DNA from: Breviolum minutum Mf 1.05b.01
Lineage: Eukaryota > Sar > Dinophyceae > Suessiales > Symbiodiniaceae
DNA length: 64,000 nucleotides
Reading direction: 5' to 3'
NCBI GenBank assembly: GCA_000507305.1
Contig: DF239055.1
Location: 129,602-193,601, forward strand
In this document: piece after piece, positions 1-13,414 of the stretch
Layout of the letters: every line of letters begins with the position of its first letter
Position numbering within the stretch: the first letter of the stretch is position 1
The notes under the pieces: generated by a model
The model's database searches: none
What the model was told of the DNA's origin: nothing
Seen by the model: the letters and a program-made list of their open reading frames with translations, nothing else
Made by a program: the position numbers and the translations under genes

Positions 1-1036
1 CATCATTGAAGTGGAACTGAGGCGAGCACAGCCCATCTCTCACCCTGAAGCCTGTTGACATGGAAAGCACACAGAAATACCCATATGTATCAAATAGACA
101 CAAATCATACACATTTATTCGAGCACGCGTGAAAATGGGTACATAGGAAAACAAATAAATATATATATATATATGAAAATAAATAAATATGTATATACAT
201 ATGTACTACTATAGATGCAAATGCCATTGTACAGCTGCACTTGATATCAGCTGTGTATATCTCATTCTATCTACACCAAAAGTCCCATCTCTTAGTTGAC
301 GCCCTTCCGGTCCAACAAAATCCACCAGCGATGATCATTCATGGGAATCTAAAGACACCCCTGCCCCTGGCTGCCAATCCCCCCAGGAGTCCTAGGGCCT
401 ACGGCCAATGGTTTATTAACCTTATTTCTTGGGGGGGTGGCATGGCACGGGGGTACCCTTGGATTCCGATGAACTGATGATCATGGAGGTGATAAAGCCT
501 GATACTTTAAACAGGTACCTCAAATCTGGATGCAACTTGCAGGTTTTCAGTACTAGCGGCCGGGTTTCTTCAACCTAATATTTGAAGATATTTGACACAT
601 ACAGTATTTCAACTGCGACATCTATTGACACACTGCCCGCGTTCCTGACATGTCCACGAATTTACTTGCACAAACCAGCAGGACGTACCTCGCATAGATT
701 TAAACAAACATGCATAACCAAAAGTAAAAATTTCATGTGAAATAGTGGCAACATGCCTGTACGGTACATGGGTACTTGCATTCCACATACGCAATCAATA
801 AAGCTGTGTATCTAAAACCCTGACCTAATTCAAAACAGCACTAGAATGTTAGGTTTCAACCCGTTAAATGAAAAAATCATGTCCCCAAGATGTGGTTGAA
901 AACCAACCACCTAGGATGTACATTACAACCAATGACAATTAACATGGAACCCAAATATTGAAGGTTTGGAACCATGATTTTTTCCTCTTCCAAACAGGTG
1001 AATTTTTAGGGACAATGTGAATTTTCCAAGGTTTAC

Positions 1037-1144
1037 CTAGTTGGTGGTTTCAACCCATTTGAAAAATATGCTCGTCAAAATGGATCATGAATCCCCAGGT
1101 AGGTAGGGGTGAAAATAAAAAATATGTGAGTTGCCACCACCTAG
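1037..1144. mobile_element. family F TIR element
   Basis: CTAGTTGGTGGTTTCAACCC ... GAGTTGCCACCACCTAG; internal ATGGATCAT and AGGGGTGAAAATAAA shared by all copies. Confidence 0.72.
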
Positions 1145-2284
1145 TTTACCCATACACTCACAATATCTTCATGTCTTCCAATTTTGTTTGCCAGCAAAGG
1201 TTCTTGGCCGCCTCTGCATGTCTTCAATGACAAGGCATGTTGCCTTTGTGACATTGTTCAAACAAGCCACCTGACGCTTGTTTACCGGGCATTCCAAGGA
1301 TCTTCTTCATACATGCTGTCATGGAAATCTCCGAAATACCACCATGGTCCCTTAATAAGGCTTTATTTCCTTGGGGGGGTGGGCCCCTTAGGCTCCCATA
1401 ATTCGTCGAAGTTTAAAAGCTCATTAACAAAAAACGTTTCAGTTACATTGAAAAATGTAGTGGGAAATAAACATTGAACGAGTGAAATCATTTGAAAGCC
1501 TTCATGATTTAAAAAACAAAAACATACTGTATACATCTTAGTGAACTAGAATGAATTTTATAGGAACTTTGAGTCAGTGTGAGATTATGGGATTGTTTGC
1601 GAAATAAAGTAAAATTTTAACCCTTAAATCACTTAATAACTGTAATCAACTTTAATTTCAACCTGAAATTCACCTTCAACCTTAATTTATTAATTCAGGT
1701 GACTTTCACCTCCAGAATTACCATGTAACGCCATTTGCCTTCATGAGGCTTTCTGTGTCGACCTTCCCCATCAAGAGTCGATAATTGCTTCAATCCACAC
1801 AGCTGTGCGCACGTCGACGTATGAGCCACGAAAAAAAAACATGAGTTTCCATTGAATCCTGGTTGTTTAACAGGGATCCTTATAATGGTTTATTGTAATG
1901 CCAAACATAACTAGGTAGTACAATACCCTTTATACCCTAAACAACTATGTTTTTTCATTTCTCATATCAAATTTCATCAGATACGCAACATCGGTGCAGT
2001 TCAACGTCAGGATCCTTCCCGGTGCTTCAGGAATACAAATTGCATTCAATTAGCAAAGTTTTCAATGCACAGTCCCCAAAAAACATGCTGCCGCCAAAGA
2101 AAATGCAAAATCAACTTCCATAATTTGCTGCCAGGTTGTCATTCGCCAATTTCTCAGAACAGACAACCCAAAATCATGCACACAAACCCAACTCCTACTT
2201 TAAGAGATCCCTGAAAATGCAACTTACACTGTTGATTCTTTCCCCCCCTCCCAGCACAAAAAAACACGCAACAAAAAAAACACG

Positions 2285-2327
<43 letters not shown>
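2285..2327. repeat. (CAA)n microsatellite
   Basis: About 14 CAA units. The poly-Gln or poly-Leu frames through it are artefacts. Confidence 0.95.
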
Positions 2328-4667
2328 GCGGGCAATTTTTGGGGAGCACCTCATCCCCTTTTTGTGCAGCAGCTTCTTCATAGCCATCAGTAGCCATCTC
2401 GATATCCTTTTGGAACGAAGATATTCCAGTGATGAAATTCGATGAAATGATGTTTTAACCTCAAAAGTTGACTCCCCAAAACATGTGGCCTCGAAAAGTT
2501 TGTCCTTTTCGTTTTTGAAAAAAACAAGATGTTACATATATATATATATATGTGTGTATATCATCATTAGAGTTTGGAGCAGCATTGAAAATGGACTATG
2601 TGGATTCAAAACGCCCAAGTCCTCCACCAGTTCATAGCTCAGGGCTGCTAATCTCTTGGCCCTTTCCTGCAACCCGGAGAGATTAGACAGAAGCAAAATT
2701 GATTTAATGCCAATTTTTTGCTGCTTGCTAGGGGGGGGTTAAGTGTAAAAATTGCGATTCCCTTAAGATTTCGTGATAAAAAGCACAGCATGTTTTCCAT
2801 GGTCTTGATCCCATGCGGTCGAAAACAAGTTTGCCGCCCCCCCAAACAAAACGACACACTAATACGAAGCAATGATCTGAGATTTGCTTTGGAAGCGGGG
2901 GGGTGCCTGCTCCGAAAAGTGTATGCAGGGATTTTGGATACTCAAACAGCTTCCTTGCTGGATCCCTTCTAAGCACTAGCTCTTTATGGAAGTAATACAC
3001 GAACAGCCTGGCCTACTTCACAAGAAGTACTGCCGGTAGCATCCCCAAAGGTTTCCAATCACAAAGATATAGATTTGCTGAAATGCCATGATCAAACAAA
3101 TCCATAAACAAAAACACAACCAGCAGAATCTAGAAACTTTCAAAAATCTTCATTTTAGATAAAAAAATATGGCAGGTCTCTTCCAAGAAATCCATCTGCC
3201 ATTGTGATTGTGAATCTTCATATATTTTTCTAGCTCCAAAAATACCTCTAGGAAAATTATGATAAAAAATGCCATCCCGTCTGAAACAACGAAACCCTCT
3301 CTGAGACTCGAGGAACTCAGAAATGTCCACAAAATGGACCGCCAAAAGCAAGGAAATTTCACCACATTGAAACAGTTTGAATGTTCAAATAAATTCACAT
3401 GTTTCCCCTACCTTTGAGACAACAACTCTCAAAAGCGACAAAAAACATGTGTACCAAACATTCCCTATGAAATCATCCCTTCCACAACTTTTTTCCCAAG
3501 GCACCAAAGTGCTATCACTATAGATGGGATCCTCACGAACAAGGTTGCATGGTGGGGAGGCAGGGGGAGAACATGTTGAGTCCTAAGTGGTGAGGAATCT
3601 TATAACCTTTGTACCTATCAGATCAACCTCCCAAAATTTCTTGCGGAAATATACCTATGTAGCCTATGAATCAAAATCCTTGTTTGTCAAAATTGTGTGG
3701 AACTGGCAAAAAGCTTTGCTTGCAGTATGTTTACATATACCAATAAATTCGAGGTCCCTCCATTTCTGACATTGTTTAAAAAGGAGCTGTCCAACCCCAT
3801 GCTGATTTAACGGAAGAGTTCTCACCGTTCCTTTGCACACCTTTGTCAAAGACTATCACCAACAACGATTCCAAACAGAGAAACCGTACTATAAATACAT
3901 ACTGCAAATACTAAATATACATTCTTACACATGCAATGAAACTCCATGAAACCAATGATAACTAGGTACCTTACTGACTGACCGTTTTGGAGAAAAGGTC
4001 ATCCAATTTGTTTCTGGACTTGCAAGTTCAACCCTTTGCAGTGGGTGAAAAAAGTTGCGGTGCCTTGAAATTATAATAGATCAAATATGTTGAAGTATGA
4101 TGGCGGGGATATAATTTAGAATTTGTGCGGTGAAATTATATCGTGGTGATCCCTGTGTTTTAACGAAGTTCTTCCACCGTCCCAGCAGGTTCTGCTGGTT
4201 CCTTAAAGAATATTGATCCGAAATTTATGGGGACATCCTACAAGTCAATCATTCTTGTCTTGACAAGAATAAATGACTCATCGTTCGATTTGCACCATCG
4301 GCCTGCTCAAAACACCGGAACCCGTTCGACAGGTTGAAACAAAATCGGGAAGATGAGATGCTCATCTTAGCCTGATGTTTCACGGTTAACCAAAGGCTTA
4401 ATAGCAGGAGATCCTTCCAACAAAAAAAAACTTATGTAAACCTGTAGCCCAGATTAGAAAAAGACCTTGGTTTGGAGGAAAAACAAAGGACAAATGGGTT
4501 CCAGGAATGTAAACGTATATATAAGCAAACATACGTATATATATAATTATGTAAAAATATTTATATATATATATAAGCAAATCTACTACTCTGCAGCCCG
4601 GAGGTTGTTGCCATAAGTTCATCGATCCTAGGACCTGGAAATGAACCCACAAGACAACCCCACCCGG

Positions 4668-4744
4668 CAGCATCTTAGCCGCGGAAGTCCTCACTGGGTT
4701 TCTCCATGGGCATTGCCAAGCTCTCAGCAATCCTTGCCGAAGCC
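4668..4744 (-). CDS. weak candidate exon
   Basis: Reads MASARIAESLAMPMEKP, then SEDFRG, with a GC donor-like site (GCTAAG). It has either an ATG near 4744 or acceptor GGCAAG|G inside. Nothing else supports it. Confidence 0.25.
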
Positions 4745-5154
4745 ATCAAAGAGGTTTATATATCTACTTTACAAAAAACATGATGAATATGTAGTTTTAG
4801 TGCATGCCATCATATTGTTGGTATATGATCAAAATACCAGTAGCATGGTTGATATTAAAAAGACATGACGCATTTGACTTAAAAAATATATATATATATA
4901 TGTGCAGCTATATACAAGTAGTTTAGTGGGCTTAGCAATTCAGCTCCACTTCACCATAGAAGAAATTGGGCAATAGCGGTGACACCACTGAAAGAAAATC
5001 ATGAATTCAGTCGCACAATCCTAACCCCTTCAAATTCTAATAAAGAGGAACATGAAACACATCTGCGAATAATTTTGATATCATTGATGGCAAATCGATG
5101 GTAAGTATAAAGTGGAAACCATGGAAACCATCCACCTGGGAGATATTTCAAATG

Positions 5155-5277
5155 TGCTGTTGATAGAAAAATCCCCAACAACCACCGTTTGGATTTCAAA
5201 AAACCCTGGGATGTAGATAATGGGATCAACTACCAACCTCAACCGGTGATCCCCGGATTTATGAACCATCCACAGTA
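5155..5277. mobile_element. family A element, diverged
   Basis: GCTGTTGATAGAAAAATCC and GAACCATCCACAGTA termini; core CCCTGGGATGTAGATAATGG. Borders the exon at 5300-5388 on its 3' side. Confidence 0.65.
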
Positions 5278-5299
5278 TCTGGCTTCTAGGATCCATTTC

Positions 5300-5388
5300 T
5301 GTGTTTCCTCTCTGGTGAACCAGTGAAGCTGTGGCTCGTTGTTTCGAGTCTTTGAAAGAGGATTCAGTGAGTAAAAACTTCCGAATTC
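5300..5388 (-). CDS. exon of unassigned gene, next to family A repeat
   Basis: Acceptor AGTTGCAG|G. It encodes IRKFLLTESSFKDSKQ, then RATASLVHQRGN, in phase with the exon at 5595. The 3' end is unclear: the open frame runs to the edge of a family A repeat, with several GA donors available. Confidence 0.52.
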
Positions 5389-5594
5389 CTGCAACTCTCA
5401 ATGAACTCAAAGAAATGTGCGAATCAAACCTTGAAAAATTCAATCACAAATAAACAACAACTTTCAAAAATTACAAGGCCCTTAAACATCAGCACTGCAA
5501 ACCATCAATGACATCCATTCGACATTCTTCAACGTTTCCATGATGATAAACCACCAAGTCGATCTAAGCACCCCTGGCTGCGTCGCTGAAGATC

Positions 5595-5676
5595 CGATTT
5601 CTTTCAAAAAGATCAGGTCGTGCTCGTAATCCATTGACCTGACGGCTTGCGGTTGGTCCTCCGTGTCCTGGCAGTC
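5595..5676 (-). CDS. exon of unassigned gene
   Basis: Acceptor AACATCAG|G, donor GA (GATCTT). It encodes DCQDTEDQPQAVRSMDYE, then HDLIFLKEI: acidic, clearly coding-like and closed on the opposite strand. One base plus GA of the next exon completes a Gly codon. It could be a late exon of the kinase gene or a separate gene. Confidence 0.58.
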
Positions 5677-7827
5677 CTGATGTTTTGTTGGGCTTGAAGG
5701 TATCCGAATCCCTCAAAACTTATATTCTTGACAAACATGTTGCTTAGAAGGAACCGTAGGGGTAACCTTTTCAAGGAAACTTCTTCTTCCAATCAGAATT
5801 CAGGGATTTCAATATAAATGACCAACCCAAACAACACACAAACTTCTAAGAAAAATCCCTCAAAAAAAAACAGCTATATACATGACCGCTGTTTGGATTT
5901 GATCCCACCAAAATGAATAAGAGTAAGCCCTGGAAATTCACATGTCTTTTCACCCAAAGTCATGGGTTGGTTGGGTTCAAATGATGTTCCTTTCAAATTG
6001 GGTGATTTCTAGATTTTCCATGTTACCAACCCCCTGAAATTAACTAACAGTTCGCATCTGAAAAAATGGGTGATTGTTGATTTTTCTCCTTTTTGGGGGA
6101 GAAATTTTGGCGTAGATTTCGGGGGGGCCTTTTCGGGCCAAGTTTTAGGGGGTTTCCAACTTGGTTCAAGCGAAACCGAGAGCGGTTTAGTCCCGAGCCC
6201 CACGGGACAATGTGCCTATAGCAGAATTCTAAACATTTCCACCGGAAATATGGAGTGACAACATATTTTTGGTTGGATTTACAATATATAAGTAGCTGGG
6301 TAGAAAAGGTAACCAAGAAGTGCAACATGAAGCTAAAGTTTTTGTGAGGCATGTTAGTTCCGAGGAGTGTAGTTCCCCACTCAAGTTGACTACATCAAAT
6401 ATCTCCAGTGTCAGTGCGTTTTGGGATACAAAAGCTTCAGATACTCAAACCTATGTTTGATTCCAATTCCTCAAAATCTTTCGGCCAGTTCCATTGCAAC
6501 CCTCCACCTCAGAAAACTTAACATGCAAGCAGCAAGCAAATCCCCATAGTCTTCCGGAGTGTATGGTTACAATTGATCAAGTTCGCCAAGCACCATTTAG
6601 GTTCCTTGAGCCGTCACTACACTGACCACTCTGTGGTCCCCTGGCTGGTCACACATGGTGTCTGCTGTATGAAGCAACTCTTGCATTACCTGTGGCGCAA
6701 CGTGGCAACGGGAAGGATGGTGCACCGGCTGACTCACCCCACCCAGAATGCCAGTCGCAAATCAAGGTTTAGTTTAGTGAAGGATTCCCCACTAAAAATT
6801 GAGTTATCCTGGTGATGACTGTTACTGTGTACAGTAGGGGGTAGATCCAACTGACACAACAGTTTCAACCTCAATTCAAAAGGGATTCACCACCTTTCAC
6901 CTAAATCAGCGCCTTCATATCCTGTGACCATTGGAACATTAACACCAGTCCAGTCCGGAGAATTGAATGACCCCATACCAACTTGGAAACAGACATGATA
7001 TGCTATGATGGTTAAACTAGGAAGGTAACTACTGCACAACTTGGAATTTCTTCGTCACTTGAAAAAGGTCCCTTAAACATAAATAAATTCCTCGCCAACA
7101 TTCCGATCTATAATCATAGAAAAACATGTTAGAACAAAACACCTTAAGCAAATCCAAATGTGAAACGGGATGTGAACAAAAGAAGATTCTTTGATATTCT
7201 GCGGATTGCCTCAAAGAAGCTTAACTTATATGGACACAACCATGCATATATTAAATACATGCCGAAACCCGGAACCCAAAGTCAATGCATCATTGAAACC
7301 ATTCAGCTGTCAGCTAATCTCGGACCTGCTATCAATGTGATCTGGTCGATTCTGGTCGTCAGGTGCTAGTTGCTACTGCTACTACCTCTGCAAAGAAAAA
7401 AACATATCATTCCAAACCAAAAAATACTGATCATAAGTCAGCCATAACCATGACTTAGTTACTTAAAGTAGCCTATGCCTTAATTCCTTCCAGTCATACC
7501 AATATACAGATTCCAACAATTACCCTTCCTGAAACTATCAGCTCGCACCTGCCAGATTCAGCCATCTCAAAAGGAAATGATCTTGTTCCAACCATCCAGT
7601 GTTTCAGGTGCTTTTGCTGTTAGTTTCAAGGAGGATAGTACCGACGTACCGAAAAACTTTGAGAGATAACAAGGTTACCCCCCCGGAAAAAAATCACGGC
7701 TGGTTCACCGAAAAATCACCTTAAATTGCCTTAAATGTTTTTGAAGCTAAATCGAATCTGAACCCAACCCTCATGACTTGGGGTACCCTTTATGGTGACC
7801 TAACTTACTAGATCGCACCTCTTTCAC

Positions 7828-7915
7828 CTGCAAGGCGGCGGTGGAAATTTCGTTCAAGGCGACAGGAACGGAACCACCCAGTGCCTGGCGCAATTTTGCC
7901 GATGGCAGACATGTC
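7828..7915. CDS. coding-like segment, strand unresolved
   Basis: Minus: acceptor TTCTTAG|G, LRQALGGSVPVALNEIST, donor GT. Plus: acceptor CCTGCAAG|G, VEISFKATGTEPPSAW and FADGRHVLRTK, donor GT. Both readings have good splice sites, so one strand is coding and the other open by complementarity. Confidence 0.4.
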
Positions 7916-9017
7916 CTAAGAACAAAGGTTGGTATTCATTCATGTATACTTGTTGTTCCTTCTACATAGTTGGTTGTTGAACAATACAGGTTTCAACAAT
8001 TTGCTGGTCAAGTTGGATGTTTATTTTTGGCAAGGATCTAGGTATTTTAAGAACACACATCAACATCACCACTACTGGCCTTATAATTCAACCAACCAGC
8101 ATCCCCTCGCAACTGTTGACAGGCATATCTGACGAACCTTATGTTATTGAATTGTCGCAGGAAGCGATGGTTTTCAAAGATAATGGTTTCTACGTGACCA
8201 GCTCCCAAAAAGTCCATCTGGACCTCGATATATGGTCCAATTTTTCTTAGGGTTATTCAATCAAATGACATTTGGAATGGCAAAGGTCATTTTGACTTGA
8301 GTCAAAAACAAAATATATACAATGAGGATAAACATCCCTAAGAATCCAGACCCCTACCAAGAGTGGAATTGAAAAATAAACAAAATAATTTCATATCATA
8401 TAAATGGCATGTCTGATTTCAACGTGATTTCAGTGATTTCACTGGTTTTAAGGGACAATTCCGGGGAACCCAAAACATCAATTCACACCACTTGCCCTGA
8501 AATATGATGTCCAGAAATCAATCACACGAGTAATTCGTAAACAAACTCCCCAAATCCTCTGATTGCCATGGTTGAACACATGCCACATGTCTTGTCACGA
8601 CAAAAAAAAAACGTATGGCCCATCAGCATCAATGTGAAGACCATCCAGCTTTCTTGAAAGCACTCCTTGTAACAAAGGACAACTTATATTCCAACCCAAA
8701 AAACATCCAAGTTGAATGCACCAAATTTTGTTGAACATGGTGAACATGGATTTGGTTCCAAAAAAACAGGGATAAAAAACTAATTTAAACACACTATTAT
8801 CATATATCTCATTATCAATTGTACGTGTGCACGTGCCAATGCGCACATTTTTTAGAATTTTGATACAAATCAATTTGGTTTGACACTACAACCTTCTGAG
8901 TTCTCCATCACTCAACTCAGTTGATGGCCTCAAGTTCCAGTTCCTCTGATCCTCAGCACATCGTTGCCATTTTGGCAAGGATAATTTGGCTATGCGACTA
9001 TGTCGTGCAAAGATCTT

Positions 9018-9127
9018 TGTGCTCCCTAAAACTAACAGTTCGCCCCCTGAAATCAGGCCTTCCCAAAAGGAAACTTCATTGTCTAACCCCATTTTTGTGG
9101 GGATGTATTCGTTTTGGGGAGGGTAAA
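9018..9127. mobile_element. family B palindromic element
   Basis: TIR of type CTCCCTAAAACTAACAG ... TTCGTTTTGGGGAGGGTA with CTTCCCAAAAGGAAAC core. Confidence 0.55.
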
Positions 9128-9650
9128 CCCAACAACCAGCTACCTACACTTTAGCTAGTCTTCGTCCTTGCCTACTTTGATGGTTTTGAAGCATCTCTAA
9201 GCTTCGGTTAAACACTGGTTTTGCAGGAGATCAAGGCTTTACATCACAGTAGATTTTTTTAGCACGAGTGGAAGGTATTCTAACTGTCGGTTTTCCCTTA
9301 TTATCCTATATCTTTACATAGATGCAACGTGATTTCAAGTCTATGTTGGTATTTAGGTGCGTTGGTTGTGTACATGTGCTAAACCACCCCTTAATTACAA
9401 TGATACATGCAATACACATGTTAGATACAAGACATCTCTTCCCATCTTCTCCACAAATTGTCAGATGCACTATAATACTAAAAGGGCCTTTGCTCCCACT
9501 ACAACACACACACACACAAAAAAAAAAAAACAGCGCATCTTGTTTTGGCGCATTGCGACGCAAGTCTGTATTGTCCTTGATGAACCCTACAGGGATGATT
9601 CCAAATAGGTTCAAACGCATCAAAACTTCATGGAAATCTAAGGGCACCCC

Positions 9651-9770
9651 TCCCAATGCCACCCCCCCCAGCAATAAGGCCTTAATAAGGCATTATTAGG
9701 GGGACGGTGGTTCATAATCCCTGAATAAAGCTTCATGTCCTGGGCGGGGTGACGTTGGGGGCGCGCCCTG
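9651..9770. mobile_element. family C-related element
   Basis: CCCCCCAGCAATAAGGCCTTAATAAGGC followed by a G-rich half ending GGGGCGCGCCC; related pieces near 380-450 and 1345-1400. Loose similarity only. Confidence 0.4.
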
Positions 9771-11166
9771 GGAATTTGCGTCATGCAAAAAGATAAATTG
9801 GTGAAGCTGGCCAAAGCTGGTACAACGCGAGGAATTTTTGAAAATTTAAACAAACCTTCTCCTACGGAATCATCCTACTACAAATCAACAAGTCTGCGCA
9901 GGGATCTGCAAAGCTTAGTGCTGGGCAATGAGGGATCAAAAATTTCCACTACACCTGATGAATTAGGCTCCACATCCATTACCAGACGCCATTGGGCGAC
10001 GCAATGGTGAGGAGCCCAGTGGAATGGTGACTGTGACATGGTCACAGGTGGGTTTGTGAAGGTACGGCGTGGCATTTTGATCAAAAACACAGACTGACTA
10101 TGATCTGAGTGTTTATTGATCAACATGTTTTTTTTGCTGCCGAAGCGCCGCCAATTTGGGGGGAACTTGTCCCTGTAGTTTTAAGGTGTGATTCGTTCCA
10201 AGAGTGTGAACGAAGCCGTCACAAAAAGTCTGGTACATCTTATCCGCTTGGCAGCATTGCAATGCTGCAATGTTGAAAACAAAAACAAGAGGTCATACAG
10301 TAATACAGTGATACATTCCATTGAACACATCCATGCCTGTCCAACACATCAGGATTAAAACATTCTGACCTCAAGCAACATCCAAAGGACAAAAAGAAAC
10401 ATGACCGCAATATTCTATTTAATGAAATGCTAGCTCCTTAATGACGGGAATCATATGGGAGATTTCTTCCCCAGAATTTGAGAAGATAAACAGTAACTGC
10501 AAACAACTACACGTATTTTTTTAAAAATTGCTGCTCTTTTGCAGCCGAAACAGCACAGAACGGAAAAATGGCCTGGCGCATCATGACTCACGCCAAAGCC
10601 ACGACGAACACAAGAAACCGACTCACAAAGTCGCTCTCCGGGAATTGCTTCTGGGCATCATCTTGATGTCCGGGTTCACATCAGCATCTGAACAGGGATC
10701 CTGACGTTTTAATCGAAGTCCATTGTGTCCATAAGGGCAGGGCAGGATGTTTTCCTTCTTTCTTTTTTTTTTGGGGGGGGGGGGTGTTGACTGCAGCTGG
10801 CAAAGGATGGGATTTTTTGGGGTACATCGAAAGTAACGTGCAAAATATGAACATACCCATCATATACCAATAAAACCTACCTCCCTGAAAACTAACAGCT
10901 CTCCCCTCAAAGTTCATGATTCGAGGGGCCAACCTTCAAGACCACCATCTAAAGTGAACACAAGATTAAAAAAAATAAAATGTAAGGTCACAAATATCCC
11001 ACAAATTTCCCAAGCTTACTCAAATAGCTTGCAAAGTGATGCAACATGAAAACTTGACAATGGAAAATCGCTATGTTTAGGAGATACGTCTTCATTCATG
11101 CTTGTTTCTCCACTGTCTTAGTTTTCGGGGGTGTACCAAATGGAATCCACAAATAAAAAGGTTTAG

Positions 11167-11285
11167 TACACCCTAGTACGCCCTGGAAAAAAATATGTTG
11201 AACCAACAAATGCAGGTTTGGAAGATGATTTTCCTTTTCCAAGGAATATTTTTTTTAGATTCCAGCCGTTAATTTTCAGGTGTAG
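11167..11285. mobile_element. family B element, diverged
   Basis: TACACCCT and AGGTGTA ends with TTTTCCTTTTCCAAGG core; degenerate copy. Confidence 0.45.
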
Positions 11286-13195
11286 ATTCATTTGCGATAA
11301 CACCAACTTCCAGATTAACAACATTTCTGCCCAGGTGCATCGCCATCTGTCCAAAACCACTCCTCAGATCACCCGATATTTACACACCCTGGTTGATAGC
11401 TACATCATGGTTGAAAACGGGAGCAAAAATACACTGTTTTCATCAAGATGATGGTTTTTGGGGAAGTTGCACTGCAGTTTTGCAACCATTGGAAATTTCA
11501 AATACAACTTGATGTTTGAGTCAATTTGTTTTTTCATTTTTTGATTCATTAAATTAGAATAAATTAGATAACGCTTCAAACTTACTCCAGTGATCATCGT
11601 TAGATCGTGCAATTCAGCACCTGTTCGAGTACGGTCTCCCTTGCAAAGGAAACATCCTCATCTTGGAGTCTCTACGTCAACATGATTTGTGGAGGATGCC
11701 CAAACTTGGGAAAGTCGAAACACTTCCATATAAATGATGCCAACAATTGTACGATGTTCGTGCTTGAATGTCACACATCAAAAATTAACCTTATTTTCCA
11801 GAATTCAAAAATGAGAATCAAATTCAATCAATCTGAACTTAACATCTCTCAATGTTCATCATGATAATTTGAGACATCCATCCACTCCACACAATCATCA
11901 CCAAGACTCGTGCAACATGATGGCTCGCACTGGTGGACGCCAATGAGATTCCACGGTAAGACATTGTCGAATCACCGACTTACCTTTTTGGAAGGTCACC
12001 GGCATGGTTTTGCTGTGACCCCTTGCATGGATGGATAGCCTATAATATATGTGTATACATTCATACTTATTATGATATGGGTATGTCTCAAAAAACTAGG
12101 GAACTTCCAAATGTTCCATTTAAAGGTTGTTTCATTTATCTTATTGTCTCCCCAAGTTTTTTCAGCGAAGCCATTTGAAGCACCAACCATTTTTGTGCTA
12201 CAACGTTGATACAGAAAGCATCTGCAAACTCCAAATACAAAAGAAAACACACAATTGGATCAAACAACTGGATTACACCCCAGAAAGCTAACATAGATGC
12301 CAAACATTGCCATTGGGGGTAACCTTTTCCAAACACTCGTTTTGAGTATACATGTTAGTTTTCGGGAGGGTTTAAACTGGCTGATGGTGTTCTCATATAT
12401 TTGTGGTTGGACTGCATATATTGCTTTAAATTCGTTTTATTCCTCAGCTTCCCGGATCTTCGGTTCTTGCTTTGACACAACAAACTGCGTGACCCTTGGA
12501 GCCATTGAATCATGTATACATTTCAAAAAAATAATCATATAATATATAAATATTGGGGGAGTAGTCAAATGCTTTCAACGAATGGCCAATATAGTGTGAA
12601 ACTATATCCATGTTGATGATTGCTTTTTTGGTTTTGTATACGGTTTGTGTTTAAGGGAAACAAGAACTATGATTTTACTGCAATCACAAAACTTCCACCG
12701 AAGATTTCACTAAATCGAACCCGAGGAATGTCTTTTTTCTTTCCATGGATCCATGTTCAGATGGCATCGTAATAGATTTGAGTTTTAAAGTCGTGATGCT
12801 TTACCAACCTGACCAACAAGGCTTGGTAGATTGAAGGAATCCACCCAACTACAAGGAAAGCTGTTGCAGTCAGGTTGGGTGTCGCTATTATCTGCCGGAT
12901 ATCCACGTACCTTCAATCAACACATTAATCTTACGGCATCCATACCTGTCGTGGGACCCTGCATCCATACTATAAAGGATGGCATCTATCTACATGATGC
13001 ACATCTTTCACACACTTGAAGTAAGTATATACATATCATATATAAGTATATATATATATATATGAATGTTTGAACACACACACACCCCTAGAACTAAGGA
13101 GCATGCTTACTTCTGACAAAAAAAAGTCCAAGAGTCGGCAAATCCCATCGTCCCGCGACTAGTGTCCCCACATGGAAACTCCAAAGATGTATAAT

Positions 13196-13303
13196 TACAC
13201 CCCCGAAATTTAACATAGCCCCTGAAAAATGGTGGTTGGAAGACTACTTTCGTATTGGGGCCAGGTAACTTTTCAGGGGCGAACTGTTAAACTCCCTGGG
13301 GGT
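13196..13303. mobile_element. family B palindromic element
   Basis: TACACCCCCGAAATTTAACA ... GTTAAACTCCCTGGGGGTA, inner CCCCTGAAAA/TTTTCAGGGG pair. Sits just downstream of kinase exon 13. Confidence 0.65.
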
Positions 13304-13319
13304 AAAAGTTCGGAAATTC

Positions 13320-13414
13320 CTCTGGTTTGCAACGTCCGAAATGTTCATACTGAGAAGGACGATGAAGCGACTATTCAAGAGTTCATTGGGTTGGATTCTG
13401 GAAATCATCTGTTT
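13320..13414 (-). CDS. kinase exon 13, end of C-lobe
   Basis: Acceptor CTGTAG|A. It encodes SRIQPNELLNSRFI, matching subdomain XI (R-I-x-x-x-E-L-L), then LLSMNISDVANQ. The donor is a tentative GA; a family B repeat starts just beyond. An inner acceptor (AAACAG) is also possible. Downstream exons were not found. Confidence 0.68.

Larger units (their letters stand above)
1..4600. other. no gene recognised
   Basis: AT-rich spacer or intron. It contains a family F copy at 1037, family C-like fragments near 380 and 1350, a CAA microsatellite and several TA runs. A short segment at 1-66 is open on both strands but has no supporting domain. Confidence 0.6.
5700..13190. other. repeat-rich stretch, no gene assigned
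   Basis: Between the 5.6 kb exon and the end of the kinase domain. It holds family B and C copies, the strand-unresolved segment at 7828, and short open pieces near 11.3 kb and 12.9 kb without recognisable domains. It could be intron of the kinase gene or an intergenic spacer. Confidence 0.5.

Noticed and set aside
2136-2393. ORFs with poly-Gln or poly-Leu
   Set aside because: Created by the CAA microsatellite.
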